Below, one piece after another: positions 19,930 through 30,626 of a stretch of 64,000 nucleotides of DNA; the stretch's first letter is position 1, and each line of letters begins with the position of its first letter. This stretch comes from Streptococcus suis 10581. GTDB lineage: Bacteria > Bacillota > Bacilli > Lactobacillales > Streptococcaceae. The translations under genes and the position numbers were made by a program. The stretch is taken from contig ALKQ01000045.1 in assembly GCA_000440235.1 (NCBI GenBank), forward strand, positions 1 to 64,000, given 5' to 3'. The notes beneath the pieces were generated by a model, which saw only the letters and a list, made by a program, of their open reading frames with translations, made no database searches and was not told where the DNA came from.

Positions 19930-21609
19930 ATGTCATCAGTCAATCTAAAACCTCATGAAGTTGGCGTTTTCGCCATCGGTGGTTTGGGAGAAATCGGGAA
20001 AAATACCTATGGTATCGAGTATAAAGATGAAATTCTCATCGTCGATGCCGGTATCAAGTTCCCAGAAGATGACCTATTGGGTATCGACTACGTTATCCCA
20101 GACTACTCTTACATCGTTGAAAACCTAGACCGTGTCAAAGGTCTGGTCATCACTCACGGACACGAAGACCACATCGGTGGTATTCCCTTCTTGCTCAAGC
20201 AAGCCAATGTCCCAATCTATGCTGGACCTTTGGCCCTCGCCCTTATCCGTGGCAAATTGGAAGAACACGGACTGCTCCGTGATGCGACCTTGCATGAAAT
20301 CAATCATAATACAGAGTTGACCTTCAAGCACCTCAAAGTCAGCTTCTTCCGTACCACCCACTCCATTCCAGAACCACTTGGTATCGTCGTTGACACCCCG
20401 CAAGGAAAAATCGTCTGTACCGGTGACTTCAAGTTCGACTTCACTCCAGTTGGTGAGCCAGCTGACTTGCACCGCATGGCCGCACTCGGTGAAGAAGGCG
20501 TTCTCTGCCTCCTTTCCGACTCCACCAACGCGGAAGTTCCAACCTTTACCAACTCGGAAAAAGTGGTCGGTCAGTCCATCATGAAACTGATTGAAGGCAT
20601 TCACGGACGCATCATCTTTGCTTCCTTTGCCTCCAACATCTTCCGTCTGCAACAAGCGGCTGATGCTGCAGTCAAGACCGGACGCAAAATTGCTGTCTTT
20701 GGACGCTCTATGGAGAAGGCCATCGTCAATGGTATCGAGCTCGGCTACATCAAGGTTCCAAAAGACACCTTTATCGAACCAAACGAGATCAAAGAATACC
20801 CTGCCAGCGAGATCATGATTCTCTGTACAGGTAGCCAGGGTGAGCCAATGGCTGCCCTATCCCGCATCGCCCACGGTACTCACCGTCAGGTTCAACTCCA
20901 GCCGGGCGACACGGTTATTTTCTCGTCCAGTCCTATTCCGGGAAATACCACAGGTGTTAACAAGCTCATCAATATCTTGATTGAAGCCGGTGTCGATGTG
21001 ATTCACGGCAAGATTAACAACATCCATACCTCTGGACACGGTGGCCAGCAAGAACAAAAACTCATGCTCCGCCTGATTAAGCCAAAATACTTCATGCCTG
21101 TCCACGGCGAATACCGTATGCAAAAAATCCATGCCAGTCTGGCAGTGGATACCGGCGTGCCAAAGGACAACATCTTCATCATGGAAAACGGCGATGTCCT
21201 AGCACTGACCAAGGATTCTGCACGATTGGCCGGCAAGTTCAACGCCCAAGACATCTATGTAGACGGAAACCGCATTGGTGAAATCGGTGCAGCTGTCCTC
21301 AAAGACCGCCGTGACCTCTCAGAAGACGGCGTCGTCCTTGCAGTAGCCACTGTCGATTTTAATTCTAAGATGATATTAGCAGGACCAGACATCCTCAGTC
21401 GCGGTTTTATCTATATGAGAGAATCTGGCGAGCTCATCCGCGAAAGCCAACGCGTCCTTTTCAACGCTATCCGCATCGCCATGCGCAATAAAGATGCCAA
21501 TATCCAAACAGTCAACGGCGCCATTGTTAACGCCTTACGACCATTCCTATACGAAAAAACAGAGCGTGAACCAATCATTATCCCAATGATTCTGACGCCT
21601 GACCGATAA
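19930..21609 (+). CDS. rnjA: Ribonuclease J1
   Basis: This is a 559-residue metallo-beta-lactamase/beta-CASP nuclease with 5'-3' exo- and endonuclease activity, central to mRNA decay. The metal-binding [10 protein letters not shown] (about 74-83) and [10 protein letters not shown] motifs and the C-terminal [10 protein letters not shown] and PVHGEYR motifs are present. Length and order fit RNase J1 rather than J2. It is translated directly after rpoY from the same transcript, and a strong terminator follows. Confidence 0.95.
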   Translation: MSSVNLKPHEVGVFAIGGLGEIGKNTYGIEYKDEILIVDAGIKFPEDDLLGIDYVIPDYSYIVENLDRVKGLVITHGHEDHIGGIPFLLKQANVPIYAGPLALALIRGKLEEHGLLRDATLHEINHNTELTFKHLKVSFFRTTHSIPEPLGIVVDTPQGKIVCTGDFKFDFTPVGEPADLHRMAALGEEGVLCLLSDSTNAEVPTFTNSEKVVGQSIMKLIEGIHGRIIFASFASNIFRLQQAADAAVKTGRKIAVFGRSMEKAIVNGIELGYIKVPKDTFIEPNEIKEYPASEIMILCTGSQGEPMAALSRIAHGTHRQVQLQPGDTVIFSSSPIPGNTTGVNKLINILIEAGVDVIHGKINNIHTSGHGGQQEQKLMLRLIKPKYFMPVHGEYRMQKIHASLAVDTGVPKDNIFIMENGDVLALTKDSARLAGKFNAQDIYVDGNRIGEIGAAVLKDRRDLSEDGVVLAVATVDFNSKMILAGPDILSRGFIYMRESGELIRESQRVLFNAIRIAMRNKDANIQTVNGAIVNALRPFLYEKTEREPIIIPMILTPDR

Positions 21610-21615
21610 CACACT

Positions 21616-21650
21616 AAAATCCCAGAGGTTAAATCTCTGGGATTTATTTT
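21616..21650 (+). terminator. rnjA terminator
   Basis: AAAATCCCAGAG and CTCTGGGATTT arms flank a five- to six-base loop, followed by ATTTTAT, seven bases after the rnjA stop. Confidence 0.85.
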
Positions 21651-21660
21651 ATATTAACAA

Positions 21661-21933
21661 GATAACCCAGCTTGAAAAAAAGACCGTTTCCAAGCTCATG
21701 TCTATCCCCTCGCCTCCACTATTTCTTAGCTCAGACTGAAACAGTCTCTTCCCAGACTATTTCACTCCACTGAACCATTACACGCTTTCCAATTTCTCGG
21801 CTCGTGAACAAAGGACCCGTCGGGGTCCTAATTCGCTATCTGGTTTTCAAGCTCATGAAAAAATGGTCCAAGTGCCATTACTCGCTCTCAAATTCCTAAG
21901 CTCGTGAACAAAGGACCCGTCGGGGTCCTTTGT
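21661..21933. repeat. Array of terminator-associated repeat units between rnjA and glnA
   Basis: This 324-bp gap between convergent genes holds related units: a GGTCC-type hairpin, then TTCGCTATCTGGTTTTCAAG, then CTCATGAA or CTCGTGAAC. ACAAAGGACCCGTCGGGGTCC is present twice, at about 21808 and 21908. The left end (CAGTCT, AGACTATTTCACTCC) matches bases 1-30 of the window, so the whole cassette is a dispersed repeat. No gene is visible inside. Confidence 0.75.
21908..21933 (-). terminator. glnA terminator
   Basis: The hairpin AAAGGACCCGTCGGGGTCCTTT abuts the glnA stop codon and is followed by T residues on the minus strand. It is the last copy of the repeat array. Confidence 0.8.
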
Positions 21934-23280
21934 TTAATACATATCCAAATAGTTGTCAATTTCCCATTGAGAAACGTAGGTTGCGTAGCTTGCCCATTCG
22001 ATTTTCTTAGCTTCCAAAAAATTCGTATAGATATGATCACCTAGAGCTGCACGAACTACCTCGTCTTCACGAAGAGCTTTCAATGCATTGTGAAGAGTTG
22101 AAGGAAGATCAGTGATACCTGCTTCACGACGCTCCTCATCAGACATTGCATAGATATTAGACTCTACTGGTGCTGGTGCTTCAATTTTATTTTGAATACC
22201 TTCCAAGCCAACTTCCAATAGAACTGCCATAGCTAAGTATGGGTTGGCAGTTGGATCAACCGAGCGCAATTCCAAACGAGTTCCCATTCCACGTGATGCA
22301 GGTACGCGAACCAATGGTGAGCGGTTTTTACCAGCCCAAGCAATATACACAGGAGCTTCAAAGCCTGGAACCAAACGCTTGTAAGAGTTCACTGTCGGGT
22401 TTGTAATAGCAGTATAGTTATAAGCATGCTTAATCAAACCACCAAGGAAATGGTAAGCAGTTTGAGACAGCTGCATACCGCGAGGATCCTCTGGATCAAA
22501 GAAGGCATTGTTTCCATCCTTGTCAAAGAGTGACATGTTACAGTGCATACCTGAGCCAGCAATACCAAACTTAGGCTTGGCCATAAAGGTCGCATACATA
22601 CCATGCTTACGAGCAATTGTTTTAACAACTAACTTGAAGATTTGAATATTGTCACAAGCTTTTAAGACATCCGCATATTTGAAGTCAATTTCATGCTGAC
22701 CTACTGCCACTTCATGATGGCTCGCTTCAACTTCAAAGCCCATCTCTGTCAAGACATTGACGATTTCGCGACGTGTATTATCAGCCAAATCCGTTGGTGC
22801 GAGGTCAAAGTAACCACCTTTATCATTTACTTCAAGCGTTGGATTTCCTTGTTCGTCCATCTTAAAGAGGAAGAATTCTGGTTCTGGACCAAGGTTGAAT
22901 GAAGAGAAACCTGCCTCTTCCATGTGACGAAGCGATTTCTTCAAATTTCCACGTGGGTCACCAGCAAAAGGCTTAGCATCTGTTGTATAAATATCACAAA
23001 TCAAGCCAGCTACACGGCCATTTTCATCACCCCAAGGGAAGATAGTCCATGTATCCAAGTCTGGGTAAAGATACATATCTGATTCATTGATACGAACAAA
23101 TCCTTCAATAGATGAACCATCAAACATGACCTTATTTGACAAAACCTTTTCGACCTGCTCATCAGTTGCTGGAATTTCTACGTTTTTCATCACTCCCATG
23201 ATGTCCGTAAACATAAGACGTAGGAAGGTAACGTTTTTCTCTTTGATATCGCGCTTGATATCTGCCACTGTGAATGTCAT
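21934..23280 (-). CDS. glnA: Glutamine synthetase, type I
   Basis: The 448-residue enzyme makes glutamine from glutamate, ammonia and ATP. Visible motifs are [10 protein letters not shown] (about 51-60), [23 protein letters not shown] and [13 protein letters not shown]. There is no adenylylation site of the GS-Ibeta type (no NLYDLP), so it is a GS-Ialpha enzyme under GlnR and feedback control. It is the second gene of glnR-glnA, 28 bp after glnR. Confidence 0.96.
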   Translation of the reverse strand: MTFTVADIKRDIKEKNVTFLRLMFTDIMGVMKNVEIPATDEQVEKVLSNKVMFDGSSIEGFVRINESDMYLYPDLDTWTIFPWGDENGRVAGLICDIYTTDAKPFAGDPRGNLKKSLRHMEEAGFSSFNLGPEPEFFLFKMDEQGNPTLEVNDKGGYFDLAPTDLADNTRREIVNVLTEMGFEVEASHHEVAVGQHEIDFKYADVLKACDNIQIFKLVVKTIARKHGMYATFMAKPKFGIAGSGMHCNMSLFDKDGNNAFFDPEDPRGMQLSQTAYHFLGGLIKHAYNYTAITNPTVNSYKRLVPGFEAPVYIAWAGKNRSPLVRVPASRGMGTRLELRSVDPTANPYLAMAVLLEVGLEGIQNKIEAPAPVESNIYAMSDEERREAGITDLPSTLHNALKALREDEVVRAALGDHIYTNFLEAKKIEWASYATYVSQWEIDNYLDMY

Positions 23281-23308
23281 TATTTTTCTCCTCTATTTTA
23301 AAAGCTAA

Positions 23309-23680
23309 TTACGACGAACGGAAAATAGAACTAGGACTTGAAAATCGTCCCTGACGACTGAATTCATCATGTAAGATACGACGGACATCTTCATCAGTCA
23401 AGGTTTTCTGCTGTTTTTGGACCTTAGCTTTCGCTTCCCGATTTGCATATTCCTTCTTAATCGCAGCAATATTCAAACCTTCATCCAAAAAATCCTTGAT
23501 TTCTAAAAGTAAGTCCATATCGTTTAGAGAATACAAGCGACGATTCCCTTCATTGCGATCAGGCTTAATCAAGCCTTGATCTTCATAGTAACGAATTTGA
23601 CGAGCAGTTAAATCTGTCAACTTCATTACACTACCGATTGGAAAGATAGCTAAGGAACGACGAAACTCTTTTTCTCTCAT
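23309..23680 (-). CDS. glnR: MerR-family nitrogen regulator GlnR
   Basis: This 123-residue MerR-type repressor carries its helix-turn-helix at about residues 17-40 (MKLTDLTARQIRYYEDQGLI). The short charged C-terminus is where glutamine synthetase binding and autoinhibition occur in Bacillus. AAAGGAG precedes the ATG at 23680; eight extra upstream residues are unlikely. A GlnR box lies at 23740-23756, upstream of its own promoter, so the operon is autoregulated. Confidence 0.94.
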   Translation of the reverse strand: MREKEFRRSLAIFPIGSVMKLTDLTARQIRYYEDQGLIKPDRNEGNRRLYSLNDMDLLLEIKDFLDEGLNIAAIKKEYANREAKAKVQKQQKTLTDEDVRRILHDEFSRQGRFSSPSSIFRSS

Positions 23681-23703
23681 AACGAACTCCTTTCTGCCTA
23701 CCA

Positions 23704-23756
23704 TTATAGGAGAATTTTTTTTTTAGGTCAATAGGCGATGTTATATTTTATAACAT
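23704..23756 (-). promoter_or_regulatory. glnRA promoter and GlnR operator
   Basis: The minus strand has TTGACC (23727-23732), 17 bases and TATAAT (23704-23709). TGTTATATTTTATAACA at 23740-23756 is a perfect GlnR/TnrA box (TGTNA-N7-TNACA), placed just upstream of the -35 box. It overlaps the stop codon of the upstream membrane protein gene. Confidence 0.9.
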
Positions 23757-24271
23757 TATTTATCCTGAAAGCGTTTTTTTATAACATTCACATCATAATT
23801 AACTAGAATCGCAATGAAAACTCCGATAAAGGTTTCAAATACACGAATAAACACATATTGAATCGTATCACCAGCAGGAATAGACAATGTAATAATTAAT
23901 AAAGCTGATACACCACCAATAATTCCCGCTTTATTATTCATCGCCACATTTGTCATAATCGTTAACATGACAAATATCGGAACAAAAACCGCAGTTACCC
24001 AAAAATGATCTAAGAATAACCTATCCAAAATAAAGAAAAGTAGCGCATAAAAACCACCAATAGAATTACCCAGAATACGAGAAGTTCCAAAATGGACACT
24101 CTGATCGAAGTCTTCTCGTAAACTAAACACAGCCGTCAAAGCCGCAATCTGAATCCCTTCCCAGCCCATATAGCCAAAGAGTAGAATAACTAGAAAGACT
24201 GCCAAACCCGATTTGAACGTCCGCATCCCCAACCGAAATTTCTTTGGATCAAATGTATATTTTTTAAACAT
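23756..24271 (-). CDS. Aromatic-acid-exporter-like (DUF939/FUSC type) membrane protein
   Basis: The 171-residue protein has a short basic N-terminus and four to six hydrophobic segments (about 18-35, 50-75, 80-110 and 120-160). It resembles the membrane half of ArAE/FUSC proteins but lacks the cytoplasmic C-terminal domain of full-length members. The function is not known. It lies just upstream of glnR but ends in the GlnR operator, so it is probably a separate unit. Confidence 0.7.
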   Translation of the reverse strand: MFKKYTFDPKKFRLGMRTFKSGLAVFLVILLFGYMGWEGIQIAALTAVFSLREDFDQSVHFGTSRILGNSIGGFYALLFFILDRLFLDHFWVTAVFVPIFVMLTIMTNVAMNNKAGIIGGVSALLIITLSIPAGDTIQYVFIRVFETFIGVFIAILVNYDVNVIKKRFQDK

Positions 24272-25059
24272 ACCTCTATTCTAACATGATTTCGGAAAAT
24301 AGAATAGCAAATACCTGCCCAGCTTTTCTTTTCTCCTAAACTCGACTGGAAAAGCCTCCTGTTCACGCCAGTTTTTCAAAAACCAATAATCTGCCACTTT
24401 AAATCAGCTGCAAGAAGGAACCCAGAAGTAAGACAAACAAATAGACGCTGCAAAAAAACAACGTCTTTTTTTACATTTATATTTTTGCGCAGTAGCTGAA
24501 TGGGAGTTGTGACCAAAATTCAGCCTTGCGGGGTTCAAATAACCCAGTGGACTATTTGAAGTTGTCACCAAGAAAAATCAAAGTAACAATCTACGGAATC
24601 ATTTTTGACAGAAGCTTCGCTTCTTCTATTTCTAACCTCAACATATCTCCCAGATATTTTGAGCTGACTTACCGCCTATTTTTCAGTAAGAGCTGCACCT
24701 AGCCAGTCTTTCAAGGTCATACTTCCCAAAAAGACTAGGCATGCCACTAGGCACTCCGTGCCGTCGCAAGTCCTGGAAGTACATCTTGTTTCGCTTAGCT
24801 TCGTAGAAACTCTACGCGATGTACAAAATGCAACGGAAATCCGTTGCATTTTAGCCTTTACCTAGGCTGATTTTCTAAACTCACTACGTTCACAGAAAAT
24901 CTAGCCTTTGCACTAGAAAAGAGTTGGTCTCCCAACTCTTTTCATCGTTCATCTTTCATACGCAGTAGCTGAATGGCAGTTCACTTTGCTACGCTTGTGA
25001 CCAACCTATTCAGCCTTGCGGGGGTGCGTCTACAGAATCATAGATTCCTGACTTACCGC
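24272..25059. repeat. 788-bp non-coding region with two diverged repeat units and remnants of the pgk 3' end
   Basis: I see no gene here. Two related units occur. Each starts GCAGTAGCTGAATGG and contains GTGACCAA and ATTCAGCCTTGCGGG, then a TACGGAATCAT or TACAGAATCAT step, then GACTTACCGCCTATTTTTCAG. Unit A spans about 24487-24790, unit B about 24961-25110. Unit B runs into the last codons of pgk. Unit A holds separated fragments of the same pgk end (TTTTTCAGTAAGAGCTGC near 24683 and GCAAGTCCTGGAAGTAC near 24767). A stable hairpin, AAAAGAGTTGG / CCAACTCTTTT (24916-24941), could terminate pgk. Confidence 0.65.
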
Positions 25060-26259
25060 CTATTTTTCAGTCAAAGCTGCAAGTCCTGGAAGCACTTTAC
25101 CTTCGAGGAGTTCCATTGATGCACCACCACCAGTTGAGATCCATGAGAACTTGTCTGCACGGCCAAGGTTGATAGCTGCTGCTGCTGAGTCACCACCACC
25201 GATGATTGATTTCACGCCTGGTTGTTTCACGATAGCATCCATTACACCGATTGTACCAGCTTGGAAGTCTGGGTTTTCAAATACACCCATAGGACCATTC
25301 CAAACAACTGTTTTCGCACCAGTCAAAGCTTCGTCAAACTTAGCGATTGACTTAGGACCGATGTCAAGACCAAGGAAGCCTTCTGAAACTGCTTCACCTT
25401 CTGTGTCGCGAACTTCAGTGTATCCAGCAAATGCGTTAGCTTCTTTTGAGTCAACTGGCAAGATCAATTTACCGTTTGCTTTTTCAAGAAGTGCTTTTGC
25501 CACATCAAGCTTGTCTTCTTCTACAAGTGAGTTACCGATTTCGATACCTTGAGCTTTGTAGAATGTGTAAGTCATACCACCACCGATAAGAACTTTGTCA
25601 GCTTTTTCAAGAAGGTTCTCGATAACACCGATCTTATCAGATACTTTTGAACCACCAAGGATTGCCACGAATGGACGTTCTGGAGTTTCAACAGCTTCTT
25701 GGATGTATGCAATTTCGTTCTCCAAAAGGAAACCAGCTACTGCTTTTTCTACGTTTGCTGAGATACCAACGTTTGATGCGTGTGCACGGTGTGCAGTACC
25801 AAATGCATCGTTAACGAAGATACCATCACCAAGTGAAGCCCAGTATTTACCAAGTTCTTCGTCGTTTTTAGATTCTTTCTTACCATCAACATCTTCGAAA
25901 CGAGTGTTTTCAACAAGGAGAACTTGTCCATCTTCCAAAGCATTGATAGCTGCTTCTAATTCAGCACCACGAGTAGCACCTGCGATGAAAGCAACGTCTT
26001 GACCCAATTTAGCTGCCAAGTCAGCTGCTACAGGAGCCAATGATTTACCTTCTTTGTCAGCTTCTTCTTTCACACGACCAAGGTGAGAGAAAAGAATTGC
26101 ACGTCCACCTTGCTCAAGAATATACTTGATAGTTGGAAGAGCTGCTGTAATACGGTTATCGTTTGTGATAACGCCATCTTTCAAAGGCACGTTGAAGTCC
26201 ACACGGACAAGAACTTTTTTGCCTTTCAATTCTACATCTTTAACAGTCAATTTTGCCAT
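25060..26259 (-). CDS. pgk: Phosphoglycerate kinase
   Basis: The 399-residue glycolytic enzyme transfers phosphate from 1,3-bisphosphoglycerate to ADP. It starts [30 protein letters not shown] (about 21-30), the C-terminal nucleotide motif GGGDSAAAA and the hinge region are present. AAGGAG precedes the ATG. The last codons and TAG stop lie in a sequence that recurs elsewhere in the window (GAAAAATA, then GCGGTAAGTC), which suggests that repeat elements abut the gene end. Confidence 0.96.
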   Translation of the reverse strand: MAKLTVKDVELKGKKVLVRVDFNVPLKDGVITNDNRITAALPTIKYILEQGGRAILFSHLGRVKEEADKEGKSLAPVAADLAAKLGQDVAFIAGATRGAELEAAINALEDGQVLLVENTRFEDVDGKKESKNDEELGKYWASLGDGIFVNDAFGTAHRAHASNVGISANVEKAVAGFLLENEIAYIQEAVETPERPFVAILGGSKVSDKIGVIENLLEKADKVLIGGGMTYTFYKAQGIEIGNSLVEEDKLDVAKALLEKANGKLILPVDSKEANAFAGYTEVRDTEGEAVSEGFLGLDIGPKSIAKFDEALTGAKTVVWNGPMGVFENPDFQAGTIGVMDAIVKQPGVKSIIGGGDSAAAAINLGRADKFSWISTGGGASMELLEGKVLPGLAALTEK

Positions 26260-26475
26260 TAGATAAGAACTCCTTAAATTATATTTACTTTACCATTGTA
26301 TCATATTTTCTGTATTTTTTCTTGCATAAAGATATTTTTTTCACAAATGTTATGAAATCTAAAAACTATCGCCTCGTAATCAGATTTTTCAAATTCTAAA
26401 GTTGCCAAATCAGAAACAACTTATACCATCCTTGTTTCTTAGCATAAGGAAACAGCTATATTTCAGCAACCAAAA

Positions 26476-26503
26476 CAAAAAAGAGGCCGAAGCCTCTTTG
26501 ATT
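26476..26503 (-). terminator. gap terminator
   Basis: The minus strand reads CAAAGAGGC, a TTCG-type loop, GCCTCTTTTTTG and more T. It begins 12 bases after the gap stop codon. Confidence 0.85.
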
Positions 26504-26514
26504 TTCACTAAGGA

Positions 26515-27525
26515 TTATTTAGCGATTTTTGCGAAGTACTCAAGAGTACGAACAAGTTGTGCAGTGTAAGACATTTCGTTGTCGTACCATGAAACAACTT
26601 TAACCAATTGCTCGCCATCAACTTCGATAACTTTAGTTTGAGTTGCATCAAACAATGAACCGAATGAGATACCTACGATATCTGAAGATACGAGTTGGTC
26701 TTCAGTGTAACCAAATGATTCAGTAGCAGCAGCTTTCATAGCAGCGTTTACTTCTTCAGCAGTTACTTTCTTGTCAAGAGTTGCAACCAATTCAGTTACA
26801 GAACCTGTTGGAACTGGAACACGTTGTGCAGCACCGTCAAGTTTACCGTTCAATTCTGGGATTACCAAACCGATAGCTTTAGCAGCACCAGTTGAGTTAG
26901 GAACGATGTTTGCAGCAGCAGCACGTGCACGACGAAGGTCACCACCACGGTGTGGTCCGTCAAGAACCATTTGGTCACCAGTGTAAGCGTGGATTGTAGT
27001 CATCAAACCTTTTTGAACGCCAAATGCATCGTGAAGAGCTTTAGCCATTGGTGCCAAACAGTTTGTAGTACATGAAGCACCTGAGATAACTGTTTCAGTA
27101 CCATCAAGGATGTCGTGGTTAGTGTTGAAAACAACAGTCTTAACATCGTTACCACCAGGAGCAGTGATAACAACTTTTTTAGCACCGTTAGCGTGGATGT
27201 GTTGCTCAGCTTTTTCTTTAGAAGCAAAGAAACCTGTAGCTTCCAAAACGATATCTACGCCATCAGTAGCCCAGTCGATGTTTCCTGGCTCGCGCTCTGC
27301 AGAAACTTTAACGAATTTACCGTTAACTTCGAAACCACCGTCTTTAACTTCAACAGTACCGTCGAAACGACCTTGAGTTGTGTCATATTTCAACAAGTGT
27401 GCAAGCATTACTGGATCTGTAAGGTCGTTGATACGAGTAACTTCAACACCTTCTACGTTTTGGATACGACGGAAAGCAAGACGACCGATACGTCCGAAAC
27501 CGTTAATACCAACTTTAACTACCAT
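26515..27525 (-). CDS. gap: Glyceraldehyde-3-phosphate dehydrogenase
   Basis: The 336-residue NAD-dependent glycolytic enzyme starts [20 protein letters not shown]. The catalytic Cys is in [12 protein letters not shown] (about 149-160), with the partner His further on in SVTELVATL context. I chose the ATG at 27525, after AAGGAGGAAAT; the longer reading adds 32 residues from the leader. In streptococci it is also found on the surface as a plasminogen receptor (Plr/SDH). It has its own promoter and terminator. Confidence 0.96.
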   Translation of the reverse strand: MVVKVGINGFGRIGRLAFRRIQNVEGVEVTRINDLTDPVMLAHLLKYDTTQGRFDGTVEVKDGGFEVNGKFVKVSAEREPGNIDWATDGVDIVLEATGFFASKEKAEQHIHANGAKKVVITAPGGNDVKTVVFNTNHDILDGTETVISGASCTTNCLAPMAKALHDAFGVQKGLMTTIHAYTGDQMVLDGPHRGGDLRRARAAAANIVPNSTGAAKAIGLVIPELNGKLDGAAQRVPVPTGSVTELVATLDKKVTAEEVNAAMKAAATESFGYTEDQLVSSDIVGISFGSLFDATQTKVIEVDGEQLVKVVSWYDNEMSYTAQLVRTLEYFAKIAK

Positions 27526-27636
27526 GAATGATTTCCTCCTTATGAAAATCGAGTTCTTTATTTTAAAAGGCAAGCCTTTTAATCCTTTTGTGAAAATATT
27601 AACTTGTAAGCCTACAAGCATCTTTTCAACGTTTTT

Positions 27637-27665
27637 ATTATATAACTATTTACCGAAAATTGCAA
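27637..27665 (-). promoter_or_regulatory. gap promoter
   Basis: TTGCAA (27660-27665), a 17-base spacer and TATAAT (27637-27642) on the minus strand give a strong sigma-70 type promoter with a leader of about 105 bases. Confidence 0.85.
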
Positions 27666-27698
27666 GAGTTTGCATACTTTAATGCAGAAACTTACATA

Positions 27699-27722
27699 GA
27701 AAAAGGCAGCCGAAGCTGCCTG
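27699..27722 (-). terminator. fusA terminator
   Basis: GGCAGC, TTCG-type loop, GCTGCC and TTTTT on the minus strand start ten bases after the fusA stop codon. Confidence 0.85.
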
Positions 27723-27731
27723 GGTTAGCAA

Positions 27732-29813
27732 TTATGCATTGCCGCCGTTTTTCTTGATGATTTCATCTTGTACAGATTTTGGTACATCTTCGTAGTGGTC
27801 AAATACCATCATGAAAGTACCGCGACCTTGTGTTGCTGAACGAAGAACAGTTGCGTAACCGAACATTTCAGCAAGTGGCACATAAGCACGAACGATTTGT
27901 GTGTTACCACGAGCTTCCATACCGTCAACGCGACCACGACGTGCAGTAACGTGACCCATAACGTCACCAAGGTTGTCTTCTGGTGCAGTGATGGTTACAA
28001 GCATCATTGGCTCAAGGATAGTTGGTTGAGCTGATTTAGCTGCTTCTTTAAGGGCAAGAGACGCTGCCACTTTGAAGGCTGTTTCAGATGAGTCGACATC
28101 GTGGTATGAACCATCGTAAAGCTTAGCTTTAACGTCAACGATTGGGTAACCAGCAAGAACACCGTTAGCCATAGATTCTACGAGACCTTTTTCAACCGCT
28201 GGGATGAATTCACGTGGAACCACACCACCGACGATAGCGTTCTCGAACTCGAAACCTTTACCTTCTTCGTTTGGTGTGAATTCGATCCAAACGTCACCGA
28301 ATTGACCTTTACCACCAGACTGGCGTTTGAAGAAACCACGAGCTTGTGTAGAAGCGCGGAATGTTTCACGGTATGATACTTGAGGAGCACCTACGTTTGC
28401 TTCAACCTTGAATTCACGACGCATACGGTCAACAAGGACATCCAAGTGCAATTCACCCATACCAGAGATAACTGTTTCACCAGTTTCAACGTTTGTTTCA
28501 ACGCGGAATGTTGGATCTTCTTCAGCCAATTTAGAAAGGGCAATACCCATCTTGTCTTGGTCAGCTTTAGATTTAGGCTCAACCATCAATTGGATAACTG
28601 GTTCTGGAACGTGGATTGACTCAAGGATGATTTTTGCTTTTTCATCTGTCAACGAGTCACCAGTTGTAGTATCTTTCAAACCAACCGCTGCGGCGATGTC
28701 ACCAGCGTAAACAGTTTCAATTTCTTGACGGCTGTTTGCGTGCATTTGAAGGATACGTCCGATACGCTCACGTTTACCTTTAGAAGTGTTCAATACGTAT
28801 GAACCGCTGTTAAGGACACCTGAGTAAACACGGAAGAATGTCAAACGACCTACGAATGGGTCAGTCATGATCTTGAAGGCAAGAGCTGCAAATGGCTCTT
28901 CATCAGAAGCATGACGCTCTTCTTCAGCATCTGTATCTGGGTTGATACCTTTGATAGCTGGGATATCAACTGGGCTTGGAAGGTAGTCAATAACCGCATC
29001 AAGCATCAACTGAACACCCTTGTTTTTGAAGGCAGAACCACACAATACTGGGAAGAATTCAACGTTGATAGTCGCTTTACGGATACCAGCTTTCAATTCT
29101 TCGTTAGTGATTTCTTCACCCTCAAGGTATTTCATCATCAATTCTTCATCAGTTTCAGCAACTGCTTCCACCAATTTTTCACGGTATTCTTGAGCTTGGT
29201 CAAGGTATTCAGCTGGAATATCTTCTTCAAGAATATCTGTACCAAGGTCGTTAGTATAGATTTCAGCCTTCATCTTGATCAAGTCAATGATACCACGGAA
29301 TTCATCTTCAGAACCGATTGGCAACTGGATTGGATGCGCATTTGCTTGAAGACGATCATGAAGTGTGCTTACTGAGTAAAGGAAGTCAGCACCGATTTTA
29401 TCCATTTTGTTCGCGAATACGATACGTGGAACACCGTATTCAGTTGCTTGACGCCATACTGTTTCAGTTTGTGGCTCAACACCTGATTGTGAGTCAAGAA
29501 CGGTTACCGCACCATCAAGAACGCGAAGCGAACGTTGTACTTCGATTGTGAAGTCCACGTGTCCTGGTGTGTCGATGATGTTTACACGGTGGTTGTTCCA
29601 TTGAGCTGTTGTCGCAGCAGATGTGATAGTGATACCACGCTCTTGCTCTTGCTCCATCCAGTCCATTTGTGATGCACCTTCGTGAGTTTCACCGATTTTG
29701 TGGATTTTACCAGTGTAGTAAAGAATACGCTCAGTTGTCGTTGTTTTACCCGCGTCAACGTGCGCCATGATACCGATATTACGAGTTTTTTCTAATGAAA
29801 ATTCGCGTGCCAT
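27732..29813 (-). CDS. fusA: Elongation factor G
   Basis: This 693-residue translocase has GTPase motifs [15 protein letters not shown] (about 17-31), [11 protein letters not shown] and DTPGHVDF in the N-terminal domain, NKMD for guanine specificity, and domains II-V after residue 290. It lies downstream of rpsL-rpsG in the usual str order but without tufA, as in other streptococci. A separate -10 (TATAAT near 29850) and a hairpin at 29868-29898 suggest partial independence from rpsG. Confidence 0.97.
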   Translation of the reverse strand: MAREFSLEKTRNIGIMAHVDAGKTTTTERILYYTGKIHKIGETHEGASQMDWMEQEQERGITITSAATTAQWNNHRVNIIDTPGHVDFTIEVQRSLRVLDGAVTVLDSQSGVEPQTETVWRQATEYGVPRIVFANKMDKIGADFLYSVSTLHDRLQANAHPIQLPIGSEDEFRGIIDLIKMKAEIYTNDLGTDILEEDIPAEYLDQAQEYREKLVEAVAETDEELMMKYLEGEEITNEELKAGIRKATINVEFFPVLCGSAFKNKGVQLMLDAVIDYLPSPVDIPAIKGINPDTDAEEERHASDEEPFAALAFKIMTDPFVGRLTFFRVYSGVLNSGSYVLNTSKGKRERIGRILQMHANSRQEIETVYAGDIAAAVGLKDTTTGDSLTDEKAKIILESIHVPEPVIQLMVEPKSKADQDKMGIALSKLAEEDPTFRVETNVETGETVISGMGELHLDVLVDRMRREFKVEANVGAPQVSYRETFRASTQARGFFKRQSGGKGQFGDVWIEFTPNEEGKGFEFENAIVGGVVPREFIPAVEKGLVESMANGVLAGYPIVDVKAKLYDGSYHDVDSSETAFKVAASLALKEAAKSAQPTILEPMMLVTITAPEDNLGDVMGHVTARRGRVDGMEARGNTQIVRAYVPLAEMFGYATVLRSATQGRGTFMMVFDHYEDVPKSVQDEIIKKNGGNA

Positions 29814-30139
29814 GAGGTTTGTTCTCCTATAATTTTAGTTTTGTACTTTATTATACCATATTTTAAGAAAAGCGAGTGGGCAAGTCCCACCCGCTTGATT
29901 TCTTACTAATGGTGTGAAGTGGATGAGGCAAGCCTCAATCCGGTTTGTGATGATTGAACGAGAAGTTTGTTCCATAATCTCAATTGATTTATGTAGAACT
30001 AACTTGATGTCCTCACATCCTAATTAGTTGAGTTCGGACTAAAAATTCTGGAAAAAAGATAAATCTTCCTTGGACCTTAAGGTCCATCGTCTGATTTCCT
30101 ATTTTTCCTTGAATTTTCTTAACGTCCTCACATCCTATC
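29814..30139 (-). repeat. rpsG-fusA spacer with hairpin and a dispersed repeat copy
   Basis: No gene is visible. Near fusA, 29868-29898 forms a stem on the minus strand (AAGCGGGTGGG / CCCACTCGCTT, then TTCTT) that can terminate rpsG transcripts. Bases about 30030-30138 match the unit found upstream of rpoB at 59340-59455: both share GGAAAAAAGATAAATCT, GATTTCCTATTTTTC and AACGTCCTC-type blocks in the same order. The block TCCTCACATCCTA occurs twice in this spacer. Confidence 0.6.
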
Positions 30140-30610
30140 TTACCAGCGGAAGTGTGCGAATGCGCGGTTTGCTTCTGCCATTTTGTGGGTGTCTTCACGT
30201 TTCTTAACAGCTGCACCCGTGTTGTTTGCTGCATCCATGATTTCTTTCGCAAGGCGATCAATCATAGTGTGCTCACCACGGTTACGAGCGATTGTTACCA
30301 ACCAACGAAGACCAAGTGTTGTACGACGCTCTGGACGAACTTCAACTGGGACTTGGTAGTTAGAACCACCGACACGACGTGCACGTACTTCAAGTACAGG
30401 CATGATGTTTTCCATTGCTGTTTCAAATACTTCAAGTGCATCGTTACCAGTTGCTTCTTTGATTTGATCAAAGGCACCGTAAACGATTGATGCAGCAGTA
30501 CCACGTTTACCGTCCAACATAACACGGTTGATCAAACGAGTGACCAATTTTGAGTTATACAATGGATCTGGCAATACTTCGCGCTTAGGCGCTTGATTTT
30601 TACGACTCAT
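30140..30610 (-). CDS. rpsG: 30S ribosomal protein S7
   Basis: The 156-residue protein starts [20 protein letters not shown] and has the usual S7 length and fold. It binds the 3' domain of 16S rRNA. It is the second gene of the str operon, 16 bp after rpsL, and normally also the translational repressor of the operon. The end FAHFRW is typical of streptococci. Confidence 0.97.
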
Positions 30611-30626
30611 TTATATTTCCCCTTTC

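Noticed and set aside
21750..21935. CRISPR-like array
   Set aside because: Repeats are hairpins with conserved, not variable, sequence between them, and no cas genes are present.
23730..23756. Inverted repeat before glnR as terminator of the membrane protein gene
   Set aside because: The 17-bp motif matches the GlnR operator exactly and has too short a stem for a terminator; the nearby T run is the promoter spacer read on the other strand.
28391..28710. Long open frames on the strand opposite fusA and other housekeeping genes
   Set aside because: They are codon-bias shadows in highly expressed genes: no ribosome sites, low-complexity composition and no family resemblance.
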